A stretch of DNA of 6,456 nucleotides from Ruminococcaceae bacterium UBA1438 (GTDB lineage Bacteria > Bacillota > Clostridia > Oscillospirales > Acutalibacteraceae). A model generated the notes under the pieces. It searched no databases, was not told the origin of the DNA, and saw only the letters and a list, made by a program, of their open reading frames with translations. The stretch spans positions 9,199 through 15,654 of the forward strand of contig DCTO01000073.1 in NCBI GenBank assembly GCA_002329285.1, given 5' to 3'. This document shows positions 6,395 to 6,456 of this stretch, piece by piece; position 1 is the stretch's first letter; each line of letters opens with the position of its first letter. Both the position numbers and the translations under genes were made by a program.

Positions 6395-6456
6395 TTATTT
6401 CTTTAAATACCTGTCAATTTCCCACTGTGAAATCTGTGTGCGGTATTCATTCCACT
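6395..6456 (-). CDS. glnA: Glutamine synthetase, C-terminal end only (partial)
   Basis: Only the last 19 sense codons and a TAA stop are inside the window; the rest lies beyond the right edge. The visible residues read WNEYRTQISQWEIDRYLKK. From family knowledge, bacterial type I glutamine synthetases of Bacillota end in a very similar stretch (an aromatic-rich W..YRTQV..WE...Y pattern), which is the basis for the call. The enzyme makes glutamine from glutamate, ammonia and ATP in the cytoplasm as a dodecamer. The stop codon is followed 12 bp later by a strong terminator, so the gene ends its own transcription unit and is not expected to be read together with recD2. The match is short and judged from memory, so the family is likely but the subtype is open. 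Confidence 0.75.
   Translation of the reverse strand, partial: WNEYRTQISQWEIDRYLKK

Noticed and set aside
1..6456. CRISPR array, insertion sequence, phage, toxin-antitoxin or defence cassette
   Set aside because: No spaced direct repeats, transposase or integrase motifs, or small paired genes are seen; every gene is an ordinary housekeeping or transport family. RecD2 and the ABC protein have intact family motifs and no defence-type fused domains.

Overview
The window reads as chromosomal DNA of a low-to-mid G+C Gram-positive bacterium, most likely a clostridial Bacillota member. The evidence is consistently strong purine-rich Shine-Dalgarno sites (AAGGAGG, AAGGAG, GAAGG), a RecD2-type helicase without RecBC partners in view, and an MreB-family actin beside a dedicated energy-coupling factor (ECF) transporter with a fused double ATPase. 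No taxonomic marker gene is present, so this placement is an inference from gene style. All genes lie on the minus strand, so transcription runs from high to low coordinates and the window is best read right to left.

Layout in transcription order: (1) the last 19 codons of a glutamine synthetase gene (6456-6395), closed by a perfect 12-bp terminator hairpin (6352-6382) and an AT-rich tail. (2) A short AT-rich gap (6287-6351) with a good extended -10 element, which probably starts a new transcription unit. (3) recD2, a superfamily 1 DNA helicase of 741 residues from its preferred start at 6286. (4) mreB-like actin of 342 residues, 41 bp downstream, with a possible promoter of its own overlapping the end of recD2. 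(5) An ECF transporter operon: EcfT membrane scaffold, a fused two-domain ECF ATPase whose start overlaps ecfT by 28 bp, and a substrate-binding S component that overlaps the ATPase gene by 4 bp (ATGA) and runs off the left edge.

The last three genes supply every part of a complete dedicated (group I) ECF importer: membrane coupling protein, ATPase pair in one chain, and vitamin- or micronutrient-type S component. The substrate cannot be read from the sequence. The tight spacing (23 bp, then 28-bp and 4-bp overlaps) argues that mreB, ecfT, ecfA and the S component are cotranscribed, and recD2 may be part of the same message. There is no stretch above 300 bases without a gene. I saw no tRNA, rRNA, CRISPR array, insertion sequence or repeat family.

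I found no convincing undescribed system. The points most worth a second look are the orphan ECF substrate specificity with an S component that has two extra N-terminal membrane segments, the solitary and somewhat divergent MreB without mreC or mreD, and the unusual recD2-mreB-ECF linkage.
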